From positions 465,712 through 529,711 of the forward strand of contig DBYK01000001.1 of the NCBI GenBank assembly GCA_002310135.1: DNA of 64,000 nucleotides, given 5' to 3'. A program made the translations under genes and the position numbers. Each line of letters opens with the position of its first letter. Within the stretch, counting starts at the first letter, position 1. Shown here piece by piece: positions 1 to 9,079 of the stretch. Below the pieces are notes generated by a model. It worked only from the letters and a program-made list of their open reading frames with translations, made no database searches and had not been told where the DNA came from. Source of the stretch: Caryophanales bacterium UBA1188. GTDB taxonomy: Bacteria > Bacillota_I > Bacilli_A > Izemoplasmatales > UBA1188.

Positions 1-449
1 AGATTAAGCCTTTTTGAAATTCTTAAAATGTGAGTATCTATTCCAAGTGTATTTTCATTATAATATTCAGATAAGAAAACATTAACTGTCTTTCTCCCTA
101 CTCCATCTAAATTTATAAGAACATCATAGTCATTTGGAATTTTATCATATCCTAATTCTCTAAGCTTTTTCATAGCGTTAATTATATTTTTCGCTTTGGC
201 ATTAGACAAGCCAACTTGATGAATGATTTGTTCTACGTCATCTTTCTCTGCATTTGATAATTCTTCTATATTTCTATATTTAGAAAAAAGAATTGGGGTG
301 ACGCTATTTACTACTTCATCTTTTGCCTGAGCACTTAGAATAATAGATACTAATAATTCATAATCATTATTATAAATTAAAGCACATTTTGCATCATTAT
401 GAAGAATTGATAAATATTCTATTAATTCTTTACTACCTATTTTTTCCAT
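1..449 (-). CDS. nth: Endonuclease III (partial, C-terminus off the left edge)
   Basis: This is a DNA glycosylase/AP lyase that removes oxidised pyrimidines in base excision repair. About 149 codons are visible from ATG at 449 and the frame is open to the window edge. The helix-hairpin-helix reads LDGVGRKTV with the catalytic lysine at residue 120, and the GIDTH motif places the catalytic aspartate at 138, the same numbering as E. coli Nth. The iron-sulfur cysteines would lie beyond the edge, so their presence cannot be judged. The start lies inside the end of dnaD (13 bp overlap), so the two are probably co-translated; dnaD next to nth is a common Bacilli arrangement. Confidence 0.93.
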   Translation of the reverse strand, partial: MEKIGSKELIEYLSILHNDAKCALIYNNDYELLVSIILSAQAKDEVVNSVTPILFSKYRNIEELSNAEKDDVEQIIHQVGLSNAKAKNIINAMKKLRELGYDKIPNDYDVLINLDGVGRKTVNVFLSEYYNENTLGIDTHILRISKRLN

Positions 450-1090
450 ACATTCTTTAGGGCATCTATGACTTCATTTGCTTCCTTGTATTCAGGGCTT
501 TGCTCTTTGATTAGTTTTTCTTTTATCAACATTTGGTCAACGTATTTCAAAGAAGTTTTTCCTAATTTTAGAGCTTCAAGCATAGCGTTCTTTATTTGAG
601 ATAAGCTAAACTCTTTTTCTTCAGACCATCTTCTAATGATGTCAACGTCAATTGGGTTCATTTGTCTTTTAAAAGATTCTTCATAGAAGTTTGATATTTC
701 TTCTTGGAAGGATTCTTTTTTCTTTTCAGTAGTTTTTTTAGATTCATTTAAATATAGATTAACTATACTTTCGTATAAATTATCGAGTGAAAAAACTTCT
801 GTATCTTTCTCTGTTTTGTAGTTGAATTCAATTCTAATATCTACATAACCTTTACTAGTAAGGTTAGTTAGTGATTTAAATAAGTCTTCTTGTGAGAGGG
901 CTATTTTTTGTTTAATTTTTGTTGGGTTAAAGATATTGTTTCCTTTGGATTGTTGTCTTTCAAGACATGACAAAACAATGATATCTTTTTCTGATATCCC
1001 AAGTTTCTTATAATTCTTGATTAAAAGGGCATTGAAATTAATCATTTCATCATCAAGAAGTTTTACAAACAAATCATATTCTAAACTCAT
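437..1090 (-). CDS. dnaD: DnaD-family replication initiation protein
   Basis: A 217-residue protein matching Bacillus DnaD, which acts with DnaB and DnaI to load the replicative helicase at oriC and during restart. The N-terminal half (about 1-110) looks like the winged-helix oligomerisation domain. The C-terminal part (about 130-200) has the DnaB_2/DnaD fold signature, with a W..E..FS core, the helix around NAMLEALKLGKTSLKY and a conserved Y before the last helix. A lysine/glutamate-rich linker separates the halves. It overlaps rnc by 4 bp (ATGA) upstream and nth by 13 bp downstream. DnaB and DnaI homologues are encoded elsewhere in this window, so the Bacillus-type loading pathway appears complete. 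Confidence 0.9.
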   Translation of the reverse strand: MSLEYDLFVKLLDDEMINFNALLIKNYKKLGISEKDIIVLSCLERQQSKGNNIFNPTKIKQKIALSQEDLFKSLTNLTSKGYVDIRIEFNYKTEKDTEVFSLDNLYESIVNLYLNESKKTTEKKKESFQEEISNFYEESFKRQMNPIDVDIIRRWSEEKEFSLSQIKNAMLEALKLGKTSLKYVDQMLIKEKLIKEQSPEYKEANEVIDALKNVWKK

Positions 1091-1761
1091 CCTTCAATTT
1101 TAGCCATTTTAGATAACGCTTCTTTTGCAGCATTCATTTCCGCTTCTAAATGGCTTTTCCCCCTTCCTTCACCAAGAACTATTTCATCATCAATTATTAC
1201 TCTAAATGCGAATATTTTATTATGTGGTTCACCTTTTTCAGATATAAGTTCATATTTTAAAGTTCTCTTATCAGCTTGAAGATATTCTTGAAGAAGACTC
1301 TTATAATCTATTGTTTCTTGGAATGCATAATCTAGATTAGGTATAACAACTTTGTTGATTATTTTTTTTACTGCATTTATTCCAAGATCTAAATACACAG
1401 CACCTATAAATGCTTCAAAAGCATCACATTTTACTGCATCTCTTTCTCTTCCGCCAGTTTTTATTTCGCCTTTACCAAGAAGAATATAATCTTCTAAATG
1501 ACAAATACTAGCGTAATGCGCTAGTGATTTTTCACAAACTATATTCGCACGCTTTTTAGTTAGAACACCTTCATCTTCTTTTGTGTGTTTAAAAAGATAT
1601 TCGCCTATTAATAAATCAATAACTGCGTCTCCGATAAACTCAAGACGTTGATTGTGCTCCCCTCCATTCTCATTTACATATGATGGATGAGTTAAAGCTG
1701 TGATTAATAGTTTTTCATTCTTAAATTTTATTCCAAAATATTCTTCTAATGGATGTGACAT
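1087..1761 (-). CDS. rnc: Ribonuclease III
   Basis: Double-strand-specific endoribonuclease that processes rRNA precursors and structured mRNA. It has 224 residues, the normal length. The RNase III signature RLEFIGDAV lies at 39-47 with the metal-binding E41 and D45, and a second acidic cluster CDAFEAFIGA lies around 112-121. The C-terminal 75 residues form a double-stranded RNA-binding domain, starting near DYKSLLQEYLQ. The ATG shares one base with the plsX stop codon, and the 3' end overlaps dnaD by 4 bp, so plsX, rnc, dnaD and nth look like one transcript. plsX next to rnc is usual in Firmicutes, though fabD, fabG and acpP, often between them, are absent here. Confidence 0.95.
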   Translation of the reverse strand: MSHPLEEYFGIKFKNEKLLITALTHPSYVNENGGEHNQRLEFIGDAVIDLLIGEYLFKHTKEDEGVLTKKRANIVCEKSLAHYASICHLEDYILLGKGEIKTGGRERDAVKCDAFEAFIGAVYLDLGINAVKKIINKVVIPNLDYAFQETIDYKSLLQEYLQADKRTLKYELISEKGEPHNKIFAFRVIIDDEIVLGEGRGKSHLEAEMNAAKEALSKMAKIEG

Positions 1762-2774
1762 TATTCCTCGCTATCCTTAAGTGGCGCTTCATTCTTAAGT
1801 GCCATCTGTACCTTATTATTTACATCTTTTCTTACAACTTCACTAGCGGTCCTTAGAGCCGAGAACACTGCATAAGATTCGCTTGAACCGTGAGCTTTGA
1901 AAAGTGGAACTTTAAGTCCAAAAACCATACCACCTGCGACTTCATCTGGGTTAATTTGTTTCTTAAATCTTTTTAAGTTTTTCATAGAGAGTAAAGCACC
2001 AATCTTGCCAAAGAATCCTCTATTTAGATTGTCCTTAAGCATTTTGCCCATTGATTTTGCGGTACCTTCCATACATTTAACTACCATATTTGTGGTAAAA
2101 CCATCTGAGATAAGGATATCGCATGGTGGTTCTAATATATCTTTAGTTTCAACATTTCCAATAAAGTTAAGACTACTTTCTTTCAATGCCTTGTAGCATT
2201 CATTTTCAAATTCTCTTCCTTTTCCTTCTTCTGTCCCTATATTCATAAGTCCAACTCTAGGATTATCTCTTCCTAGTATTTCTTTTGCGTAGACAGATGC
2301 ATATTGAGCTTGTTGGACGAGTTGTTCAGGCTTAACTTCTAAATTAGCACCACAGTCTAGTATTACTGTTTGACCTGTTGTTAAAGATGGGATAATCGGA
2401 GCTAAGGCTGGTCTTTTAAAACCTTCCATTCTTCTAATTATAATATGAGCACCAACTACTACTGCTTGAGTAGGGCCACAAGTTAGAACACAATCGTGTT
2501 CTTTAGCTGCAGTAGCTTTAAATGCTTTAACCATAGATGAATCAGTCATTGTTCTAATAGCGTGCATAGGGTTGTGCTCTCCCATAGGTATCACATCTTT
2601 ACAATCAACAATATTAATTCTCTCTTTGTTTGTTAAATATTTTTCTATTTCTTCTTTTCTACCATAAAGTGTAATTTCTATGTCGTTTATTTTCTTTATC
2701 GCGAGCATTGCGCCTTCTACTTGTTCTTTTGGGGCGAAATCTCCTCCCATTGCATCTAAAGCGATCTTAATCAT
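1761..2774 (-). CDS. plsX: Phosphate acyltransferase PlsX
   Basis: PlsX makes acyl-phosphate from acyl-ACP for PlsY in phosphatidic acid synthesis at the membrane surface. The 337-residue product opens with the family hallmark IALDAMGGDFAP and contains ALAPIIPS, LDCGANLEVKPEQL and LISDGFTTN, all typical of PlsX. The start has a strong ribosome binding site (GGAGG, about 4 bases before ATG). It follows recG after 55 bases and runs without a gap into rnc. No acpP or fab gene lies beside it in this window, which departs from the common plsX-fabD-fabG-acpP order. Confidence 0.95.
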   Translation of the reverse strand: MIKIALDAMGGDFAPKEQVEGAMLAIKKINDIEITLYGRKEEIEKYLTNKERINIVDCKDVIPMGEHNPMHAIRTMTDSSMVKAFKATAAKEHDCVLTCGPTQAVVVGAHIIIRRMEGFKRPALAPIIPSLTTGQTVILDCGANLEVKPEQLVQQAQYASVYAKEILGRDNPRVGLMNIGTEEGKGREFENECYKALKESSLNFIGNVETKDILEPPCDILISDGFTTNMVVKCMEGTAKSMGKMLKDNLNRGFFGKIGALLSMKNLKRFKKQINPDEVAGGMVFGLKVPLFKAHGSSESYAVFSALRTASEVVRKDVNNKVQMALKNEAPLKDSEE

Positions 2775-2829
2775 AAATCCTCCACAACTACAATTATTAT
2801 TTCATTTTTATAAATTCTTTTCTACAATT

Positions 2830-4797
2830 TTAATCAAAATTTGAACTAAACAATTTGGATTCATAAAAATTTAGTGTTCTTTCATCTTCAATTAATTCTA
2901 ATGCATCCTTTTTTGCATTATCAAATATATTTTTGTCCTTAAATATATTTGCATAGTTAAATTTTATCATTCCAGATTGCATAGTCCCAAGAAAATCTCC
3001 TGGACCTCTCTCTTTTAAATCAGCTTCACTAATTAAGAAACCATCTTGTGTTTCTTCAAGAATAGATAACCTATTTAAATATTCTTTGTTATCTATCATT
3101 AAAAAGGCATAGCCTTCAATATCTCCTCTCCCTACCCTTCCTCTAAGTTGATGAAGAGTCGAAAGTCCAAATCTATGAGCATCTATTATTACCATTACAG
3201 ATGCATTCTTATTATTTATTCCAACTTCTACTACGGTTGTAGAAACTAGTATCTTAGTTTTTCCATCTAAAAAATCTAATAAAGCATCTCTTTTTTCATC
3301 TTCCTTCATCTTACCATGAAGAAGACCTATATTAACACCTTTAAATATTTTTTCTAAATCTTCTTTTATTTTTAGGACGCTTTGAACTTCATTCGATTCA
3401 TCATCATCAATCCTAGGAGCAACAAAATATGCTTGTCTATTTTCATCTATCTCACTCTTAACAAACTTCAATACTTTTAAATAATCTTTATAAGTATGAA
3501 TAAAAGTTTTTATTCTTTTTTTGTTTAGAGGGAGAGTTCTCATCTCCTCTAAAGTTAAATCATTAAAAATAGTTAAAGCTAGAGTTCTTGGAATTGGAGT
3601 TGCGGTCATATATAGAGTATCTGGAACAGTTCCTTTTTCTCTTATCAACTTTCTTTGTTCTACTCCAAATTTGTGTTGTTCATCGCACACAACAAAACCT
3701 AAATTCTTAAATTTGACTTCATCACTTAATAAGGAATGAGTGCCAATAATTATCTCAATTTCGCCATTTTCTAGTCCTTTAAGTATTTCATTTCGTTTAG
3801 TTTTTTTAGTGCTTGAAGTCAACACTTCAACATTAACATTAAATTTATCTAAATAGGATCTAAAGCTATTATAATGTTGAATTGCGAGTGCTTCAGTTGG
3901 AACCATTACTAAGGTTTGAAAACCTGAAGTTGAAACTGCATATGATGCGATTATCGCAACTATTGTTTTGCCTGAACCTACATCTCCTTCAAGAAGCATA
4001 TTAAGTGGTATATCAGATGATAGATATTTACATATATCATTTACTGCCTTTTTCTGATCATCTGTTAATTCAAAATTTATACCAAGAGATATAAATGCTT
4101 TTAAAGCTTCTATATCATAATTCTTCTTTTCATTTCTTAGGCTGCTTTGTTTTTTTCTTATAATTGCTAATTTGATAGCAAAATTTAAAAGTTCACTATA
4201 TTTTAAAGCATCAAGCGATTCTTTTATATCGTTTTCATCTTTTGGAAAGTGAATTTGATTTAGTAAATCAAATCCTGTTTTATAATTATATTTATTAAAA
4301 TATGAATCAGGTATAATTGATTCTTCTCTCTTATAATAATTTAGAGCTTCTTTAACAAGTTTTGAATATGTTTGGTTTGGAATGTTTTCAAGATTATATT
4401 CTGGAATGATTCCTTCTTTATAATCTTTTTCTTTAAATATCTTATTTACGAGTATACTTTTGTAGTTTGAGTCATAACTTCCAACAATAACAACTTCATC
4501 TCCAATATGGAAAGCTTTTGATACGTATATCATATTAAACATGATGCACGTATATTTCATTTCACCTATTAATATATCGAAAGATACCTTAGTATTATTT
4601 TTAAGTTTAAGTAATTTAACTTCATCAATAATGGTCCCTTTAGCATTGAATTCTTCTACATAAGAAAAACCATTTAATTTATATATTTGATAACTAGAAG
4701 GGAGCTTAAAAATCAAAGAATTTATGTCATTAATTCCTTGATTATTGAGACTTATTAATAATTTTGGTCCGATTCCTTTTATATTCTTTAAATCCAT
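2830..4797 (-). CDS. recG: ATP-dependent DNA helicase RecG
   Basis: RecG reverses stalled replication forks and processes branched recombination intermediates. The 655-residue product has an N-terminal wedge/OB domain, then superfamily 2 helicase motifs: Walker A LLEGDVGSGKT, DEQH (motif II), TATPIPRTL (motif III), and C-terminal motifs including LRGRVGRGD. The C-terminal TRG motif region follows in the usual place. The ATG at 4797 has no recognisable Shine-Dalgarno sequence: the bases before it are T- and A-rich. A very short or leaderless transcript from the divergent region shared with rpmB is possible. It is the first gene of a recG-plsX-rnc-dnaD-nth run. Confidence 0.95.
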   Translation of the reverse strand: MDLKNIKGIGPKLLISLNNQGINDINSLIFKLPSSYQIYKLNGFSYVEEFNAKGTIIDEVKLLKLKNNTKVSFDILIGEMKYTCIMFNMIYVSKAFHIGDEVVIVGSYDSNYKSILVNKIFKEKDYKEGIIPEYNLENIPNQTYSKLVKEALNYYKREESIIPDSYFNKYNYKTGFDLLNQIHFPKDENDIKESLDALKYSELLNFAIKLAIIRKKQSSLRNEKKNYDIEALKAFISLGINFELTDDQKKAVNDICKYLSSDIPLNMLLEGDVGSGKTIVAIIASYAVSTSGFQTLVMVPTEALAIQHYNSFRSYLDKFNVNVEVLTSSTKKTKRNEILKGLENGEIEIIIGTHSLLSDEVKFKNLGFVVCDEQHKFGVEQRKLIREKGTVPDTLYMTATPIPRTLALTIFNDLTLEEMRTLPLNKKRIKTFIHTYKDYLKVLKFVKSEIDENRQAYFVAPRIDDDESNEVQSVLKIKEDLEKIFKGVNIGLLHGKMKEDEKRDALLDFLDGKTKILVSTTVVEVGINNKNASVMVIIDAHRFGLSTLHQLRGRVGRGDIEGYAFLMIDNKEYLNRLSILEETQDGFLISEADLKERGPGDFLGTMQSGMIKFNYANIFKDKNIFDNAKKDALELIEDERTLNFYESKLFSSNFD

Positions 4798-4821
4798 TTT
4801 TACAAAAACTAATAAAAATAA

Positions 4822-4851
4822 TTAACAATAAAAAAATAATTGTGTTATAAT
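4822..4851 (+). promoter_or_regulatory. Promoter of rpmB (extended -10)
   Basis: A -35 element TTAACA (4822-4827) and a -10 element TATAAT (4846-4851) are separated by 18 bases. TG sits one base before the -10 (TGTTATAAT), giving an extended -10. The gene start is 32 bases downstream. The same region must also serve recG on the other strand. Confidence 0.75.
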
Positions 4852-4883
4852 GATAAAGGCTAATATATGGGAGGTAAATCTAC

Positions 4884-5075
4884 ATGAGAGAGTGCAGTGT
4901 TACCGGCGTTAAATCAATGAAAGGTAATAAGAGAAGCCATTCACTCCATGCGACTAATAAAACTTGGAAAGCAAACTTACAAAAGGTTAAAGTTGTTAAC
5001 GAGGAAACTGGCGAAACTGAAAAAGTATACGTTTCAGCAAGAGCGCTTAAAAGAGGAATGGTTAAAAGAGCATAA
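4884..5075 (+). CDS. rpmB: Ribosomal protein L28 (bL28)
   Basis: A 63-residue basic protein of the large ribosomal subunit. It has the L28 pattern: a tGvKSMKGN stretch, SHSLHATNKTWKANLQKV, and a C-terminal VYVSARALKRGMV, which matches the family's VS.RaLKsG ending. The normal zinc-type cysteine pair is not present; only C4 is seen. A good ribosome binding site (GGGAGG) lies about nine bases before the ATG. It is a single-gene unit, divergent from recG, with its own promoter and terminator. Confidence 0.95.
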   Translation: MRECSVTGVKSMKGNKRSHSLHATNKTWKANLQKVKVVNEETGETEKVYVSARALKRGMVKRA

Positions 5076-5092
5076 CTTTTTTATTAAAAAGA

Positions 5093-5116
5093 CAAACCGT
5101 GTGGTTTGTTTTTTTA
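5093..5116 (+). terminator. Rho-independent terminator after rpmB
   Basis: A 7-bp stem ACAAACC/GGTTTGT with a GTGT loop is followed by a run of T. It lies 18 bases after the rpmB stop and just before the converging htrA stop. Confidence 0.85.
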
Positions 5117-5123
5117 ATGTTTA

Positions 5124-6356
5124 TTAATCAGTTTTTCTTATAAATGTTATTTCGAGAGTAACTGCTTCTCCTTCTCTTATAACTGTAACACTTATAGTAT
5201 CACCTATTAAGTGTCTTCCAAGTACTACTCCTAATTCTTGAGCAGTATATACATCTATTCCATCTGCTCTAATGATTATATCTTTTGGAAGAAGAATTCC
5301 ATCACATGATTCTCCTTCTGTTACATTTATTACAACAACTCCTCTTGTTAAATCTGATGGAACATTATATTCTATTCTTCCTTGAGCGGTTAAGGCTGAT
5401 ACTGCCGCAGTCTCTATACCGAATTTAGGAGTTCCTATGTATTCACCAGTTTCAGTAATTTGTTCTATATAATCTTTTACTAAATCTGATGGGATTGCGA
5501 AATTTAATCCTTCTATATCAGATGATGCATATTTAACTGAATTGATTCCTATACATTCACCTTTTAAATTGAAAAGGCCTCCTCCTGAGTTACCTGCGTT
5601 TATTGCGGCATCGTGTTGTAAATATTTATTAATCATATTGATAGAACCATCATTTTCAATTAGATTTCTATCTTTACCACCTATTATTCCAAGTGAAACA
5701 CTTCCAAATAAGCTATCACCTTTTGGATTACCTATTGCGAGAACTATTTCACCTACTTTAGTATCAGATGAAGAACCAAGTGGACATGTTTCATAAGTTG
5801 TGTTTGAATCGAAATATAGAAGAGCTAAATCTATAGTTTTTTCTTTAGAAATTAAAGTTGCATCGTATGATGTTTCATCTTCAAATGAAATTTTATATGC
5901 TTCACCTTCATCTACAACGTGTTCATTAGTTATTACATAATATCTATATGAATAATCTTGAGAAGTTAGTTCTTCTTTATTATATATAACCCCAGAACCA
6001 GTAGCTGAAGTTACGAGTTCTCCGTTTATATTGCTTTTAAGGTTTGAAACCCCAACATTAACTTTCTTGCATTTTTCTACTGCTTTATAGATTAGATTTT
6101 GAAGTCTATCTAAATCTATTACACCACCACTATATTCATCTATAATTTGATCATAGATGCTTGAATATAGTTCAGCTTCAACTTTAGAATATACACTTTC
6201 ATATATTTCATTAACCATAGATTGGATATCTACTTGTCCTTCTGTTTTCCATTCTTTAGTTGTAGGAACTGTAGTATTAAATAAGTTGTATAAACCACAA
6301 CCTGTTAAAGATAAACTTAAAGATAATATTAATAAAAACGATAATAATTTTTTCAT
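5124..6356 (-). CDS. HtrA/DegP-like serine protease lipoprotein with PDZ domain
   Basis: A surface quality-control protease of the HtrA family, anchored as a lipoprotein. Counting from MKKLLS, the signal peptide ends in a lipobox LTGC with the acylated cysteine at residue 20. An acidic helical linker follows, then the trypsin-like domain with catalytic H146 (TNEHVVD), D176 (TIDLALLY) and S257 (GNSGGGL). A single PDZ domain fills the C-terminal 100 residues. An in-frame GTG at 6368 would add four residues (MWYY); the ATG at 6356 is preferred because it gives a normal lipoprotein signal, although no clear ribosome binding site separates them. It is the last gene of the pheS-led unit. Most Bacilli HtrA proteins have a membrane helix rather than a lipobox. 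Confidence 0.88.
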   Translation of the reverse strand: MKKLLSFLLILSLSLSLTGCGLYNLFNTTVPTTKEWKTEGQVDIQSMVNEIYESVYSKVEAELYSSIYDQIIDEYSGGVIDLDRLQNLIYKAVEKCKKVNVGVSNLKSNINGELVTSATGSGVIYNKEELTSQDYSYRYYVITNEHVVDEGEAYKISFEDETSYDATLISKEKTIDLALLYFDSNTTYETCPLGSSSDTKVGEIVLAIGNPKGDSLFGSVSLGIIGGKDRNLIENDGSINMINKYLQHDAAINAGNSGGGLFNLKGECIGINSVKYASSDIEGLNFAIPSDLVKDYIEQITETGEYIGTPKFGIETAAVSALTAQGRIEYNVPSDLTRGVVVINVTEGESCDGILLPKDIIIRADGIDVYTAQELGVVLGRHLIGDTISVTVIREGEAVTLEITFIRKTD

Positions 6357-6393
6357 ATAATACCACACAAGTAAAACTTGCCCTTTTCAATTA

Positions 6394-7035
6394 TTATTTG
6401 AAGAGTTCTACAAACATTAAGTAATCATCTTTGAATTTAGGACTCTTCGTTAGACGAGAACCAATAACCGCAAAGTCAGAATATGGTTTAACGTGTTTGT
6501 ATGTTTCTTCATTTATCCCCCCATCTACGTTGATTGAGTAGTTGAGATTGTTTTTTTCTTTATATTCTTTTAAGAATTTGAGTTTTCCAGTTGATGATTC
6601 TATATATTTTTGACCGCCTCTTCCTGGATATACGCTCATAATCAATACTTGATCTATTAAAGCTAAATATGGAACTAAATCTTCTACATCAGTATCTGGG
6701 TTTATAGAAAGACCTACTTTAATATTTAGATCTTTTATTTTTTTGATTCTTTCTAATGTGTTACCTATTTCTAAATGAAATATTATATAAGATGCTCCAG
6801 CATCTTTATATTTTTCAAATAATGGATCAGGGTTTTGAACCATAAGGTGACAGTTTATTATAGAATTTTTATAGATTTTTGAAACTCTTCTCACAATATT
6901 CTCATCAAAAGATAGTTCTTTTACGAATATTCCATCCATAATATCCATATGAATTGATGGATAAGCTATTCCATTATCTAAAAAATCTTCTATATTATTT
7001 AAATCTGCATTCAAAATAGAAAGATCAATTATCAT
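6394..7035 (-). CDS. rpe: Ribulose-phosphate 3-epimerase
   Basis: A pentose-phosphate pathway enzyme that interconverts ribulose-5-phosphate and xylulose-5-phosphate. The 213-residue TIM-barrel protein shows the N-terminal SILNADL strand, the metal-site HMDIMDG motif, a second histidine/aspartate motif in INVDGGI, and the phosphate loop AVIGSRLTK near the end. The usual FVPN after HMDIMDG is FVKE here. It overlaps rsgA by 4 bp; rsgA-rpe is a conserved pair in Firmicutes. Confidence 0.93.
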   Translation of the reverse strand: MIIDLSILNADLNNIEDFLDNGIAYPSIHMDIMDGIFVKELSFDENIVRRVSKIYKNSIINCHLMVQNPDPLFEKYKDAGASYIIFHLEIGNTLERIKKIKDLNIKVGLSINPDTDVEDLVPYLALIDQVLIMSVYPGRGGQKYIESSTGKLKFLKEYKEKNNLNYSINVDGGINEETYKHVKPYSDFAVIGSRLTKSPKFKDDYLMFVELFK

Positions 7036-7916
7036 TGTTTTTTCTCCCTTTTATAAGCTGTCTTTTCTAGTTCTTTTAATTCAGCGAAAAACTTTAAATA
7101 ACTATCATATCTAGATTTTAGGATTAGTCCATTTTGAACTAATTCTTTTACTTTGCATTCTGGTTCATGAGTGTGAGTACATTGATTGTATTTACATTCA
7201 TTCAATACTTCGACAAATTCTTTATAATACTCTTTTAAATCAGTCGATTTAATTTCACTAATCTCAAGACTTGAAAATCCTGGTGTATCTGCGATTAAAA
7301 GACCTGATACACTTAAAAGTTCTGTATGTCTTGTGGTGTGCTTTCCTCTTCCAAGGGCTACAGAGATATCATCAGTCTTTAAAGTTAGAGTTTTATCAAG
7401 AGTATTTAAAAGATGACTTTTACCGGCTCCAGTTTGGCCAGAAACTACACTGATTTTATTATTTAATAACTTATAGAATCCTTCTTTATCATCTAAACCT
7501 TCATACCTCGAATAGAAAACATTAAAATATTTAGAGTAGTAGGAAAGTGATTTTTTTAGTTCTTTTTCTTCACTCTCAGATAATAAATCACATTTAGATA
7601 CAACAATAATAGCTTCTGTATCTTGCTGTTCTATATTAATTAAGAATCTATCTAAGAGTTCAAATGATATATCTGGCCTTTTTGCGCTTGTGACTAAAAT
7701 GACATAATCAACATTAGAGATGAATGGTCTGATGAAATCATTCTTTCTTTTTTCAATCTTTAGGATGGTTGTTTCATTAAATTGAACGATATCTCCAACT
7801 TTTGGAATTAGACTATCCTTTCTAAAAACACCTCTTGGTTTTACTAAAAAGCGATTATTATCGCTTGATAGTACTTCATATTCATTTGAGATATTCTTAA
7901 CTATTCTCCCAGTCAA
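7032..7916 (-). CDS. rsgA: Small ribosomal subunit biogenesis GTPase RsgA
   Basis: RsgA is a circularly permuted GTPase that checks late 30S maturation. The order is N-terminal OB fold, then G4-like TSAKRPD and SKCD, then G1 GQTGAGKS and G3 DTPGFSSLE, then a C-terminal zinc-binding segment (C..NQCTHTHEPEC). The frame extends up to a GTG at 7952, inside pfkA, but aligning with Bacillus RsgA, which starts M-x-x-GKI, favours the TTG at 7916 (TGRIVK follows). A GGTG sits about five bases before that TTG. The alternative GTG at 7925 cannot be excluded. The unit continues into rpe with a 4-bp overlap. Confidence 0.9.
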   Translation of the reverse strand: MTGRIVKNISNEYEVLSSDNNRFLVKPRGVFRKDSLIPKVGDIVQFNETTILKIEKRKNDFIRPFISNVDYVILVTSAKRPDISFELLDRFLINIEQQDTEAIIVVSKCDLLSESEEKELKKSLSYYSKYFNVFYSRYEGLDDKEGFYKLLNNKISVVSGQTGAGKSHLLNTLDKTLTLKTDDISVALGRGKHTTRHTELLSVSGLLIADTPGFSSLEISEIKSTDLKEYYKEFVEVLNECKYNQCTHTHEPECKVKELVQNGLILKSRYDSYLKFFAELKELEKTAYKREKKQ

Positions 7917-7917
7917 A

Positions 7918-9048
7918 TTATTCACCAAGGTAGATGCCCATTGAACGAGCACATCTTAGTAGATCTGCATCATCAGAGACATTCTTAGTCCCGCCATGAG
8001 AAGTTTCGCCGATTGGTCCATTACCAACTACTTCTTCAAGTGGTACTATAACTAGGTGTTCACCTCTTAAGGCAACCATTACACCAAATTCACCTTCAGC
8101 AATCTTTTCAACTGCGAAAGAACCATATCTAAATGATAATATTCTATCAAAGTGATTAGTTGTTCCGCCTCTTTGAACGTAACCTAAATTTGTACATCTT
8201 ACAGTTTGACCTGTGATAGGTTTTAATAAGTTTTCTATATCATAAGCTAGTTTTGTTCCAACACCGCCAAGTCTAACGCCATCAGTTGATGTTTTATCTA
8301 TTATCATTGTGCATTCACCACCGATTGGTCTTGCACCTTCAGATACACAAATTAGTGTTGATTTGAAACCACGTTCAAATCTTTCTTTTAATTTTTCAAC
8401 GATGTTTTCTAAATTATATGGTATTTCTGGGATGATGATAATATCAGCATCTCCTGCTAAGCCTCCTTCAAGAGCCAACCATCCAGCGTGTCTTCCCATA
8501 ACTTCTGCGATCATTACTCTATTATGAGAGAAACCTGTTGTTTTGATTGCCTCTATAGATTTTGCGATTTGAGATACTGCAGTAGAATAACCGAATGTTT
8601 GATCTGTATATGGAACATCATTATCTATTGTCTTAGGAACACAGATGACATTAACTCCAAGTCTCTTGAAATCTCTTGCGCTAGTCATAGAACCATCTCC
8701 ACCAACTATAACTAAAGCATCTACTTTATCGTTTTGAAGATTTTTAACTGCGACTAAAGAATCATCTGCATAATATTCATTTCCATCTTTATCATATTTT
8801 TTATGATTAAAAAGATTGGTTTTATTAGAGTTGCCTATAATTGAGCCTCCAACAGGACCAATAGTTCTAACTGTATTATTATCTAAAACAACATAATCAT
8901 TGTTGTAAAGACCATCATAACCCATTTTATATCCTATTACTTCATACCCTTTTGAAGTACCTGCCTTTACAACAGCTTCAATTACAGCATTTAGACCACA
9001 ACAGTCTCCACCACTTGTCAATATTCCTATTCTTTTAATTTCTTTCAT
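7918..9048 (-). CDS. pfkA: 6-phosphofructokinase (ATP-type residue, group III-like)
   Basis: It phosphorylates fructose-6-phosphate in glycolysis. At 376 residues it is longer than the E. coli enzyme (320). It has GGDGS at 116-120, where glycine at the second-last position (E. coli G104) is associated with ATP use, and PKTIDND at 138-144, where lysine (E. coli G124) is normally seen in PPi enzymes and group III relatives. The catalytic aspartate is in TIDND (142). IAEVMGRHAGW and the C-terminal RGGT segment are intact. The phosphoryl donor is therefore best guessed as ATP, not PPi. A ribosome binding site AGAGG precedes the ATG. It lies between rlmN and rsgA. Confidence 0.9.
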   Translation of the reverse strand: MKEIKRIGILTSGGDCCGLNAVIEAVVKAGTSKGYEVIGYKMGYDGLYNNDYVVLDNNTVRTIGPVGGSIIGNSNKTNLFNHKKYDKDGNEYYADDSLVAVKNLQNDKVDALVIVGGDGSMTSARDFKRLGVNVICVPKTIDNDVPYTDQTFGYSTAVSQIAKSIEAIKTTGFSHNRVMIAEVMGRHAGWLALEGGLAGDADIIIIPEIPYNLENIVEKLKERFERGFKSTLICVSEGARPIGGECTMIIDKTSTDGVRLGGVGTKLAYDIENLLKPITGQTVRCTNLGYVQRGGTTNHFDRILSFRYGSFAVEKIAEGEFGVMVALRGEHLVIVPLEEVVGNGPIGETSHGGTKNVSDDADLLRCARSMGIYLGE

Positions 9049-9079
9049 AAATTAAAACCTCTCTTTACTCTACATTATA

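Noticed and set aside
1897..2196. 99-codon plus-strand open frame in plsX
   Set aside because: Antisense to plsX, no family resemblance, no start signal.
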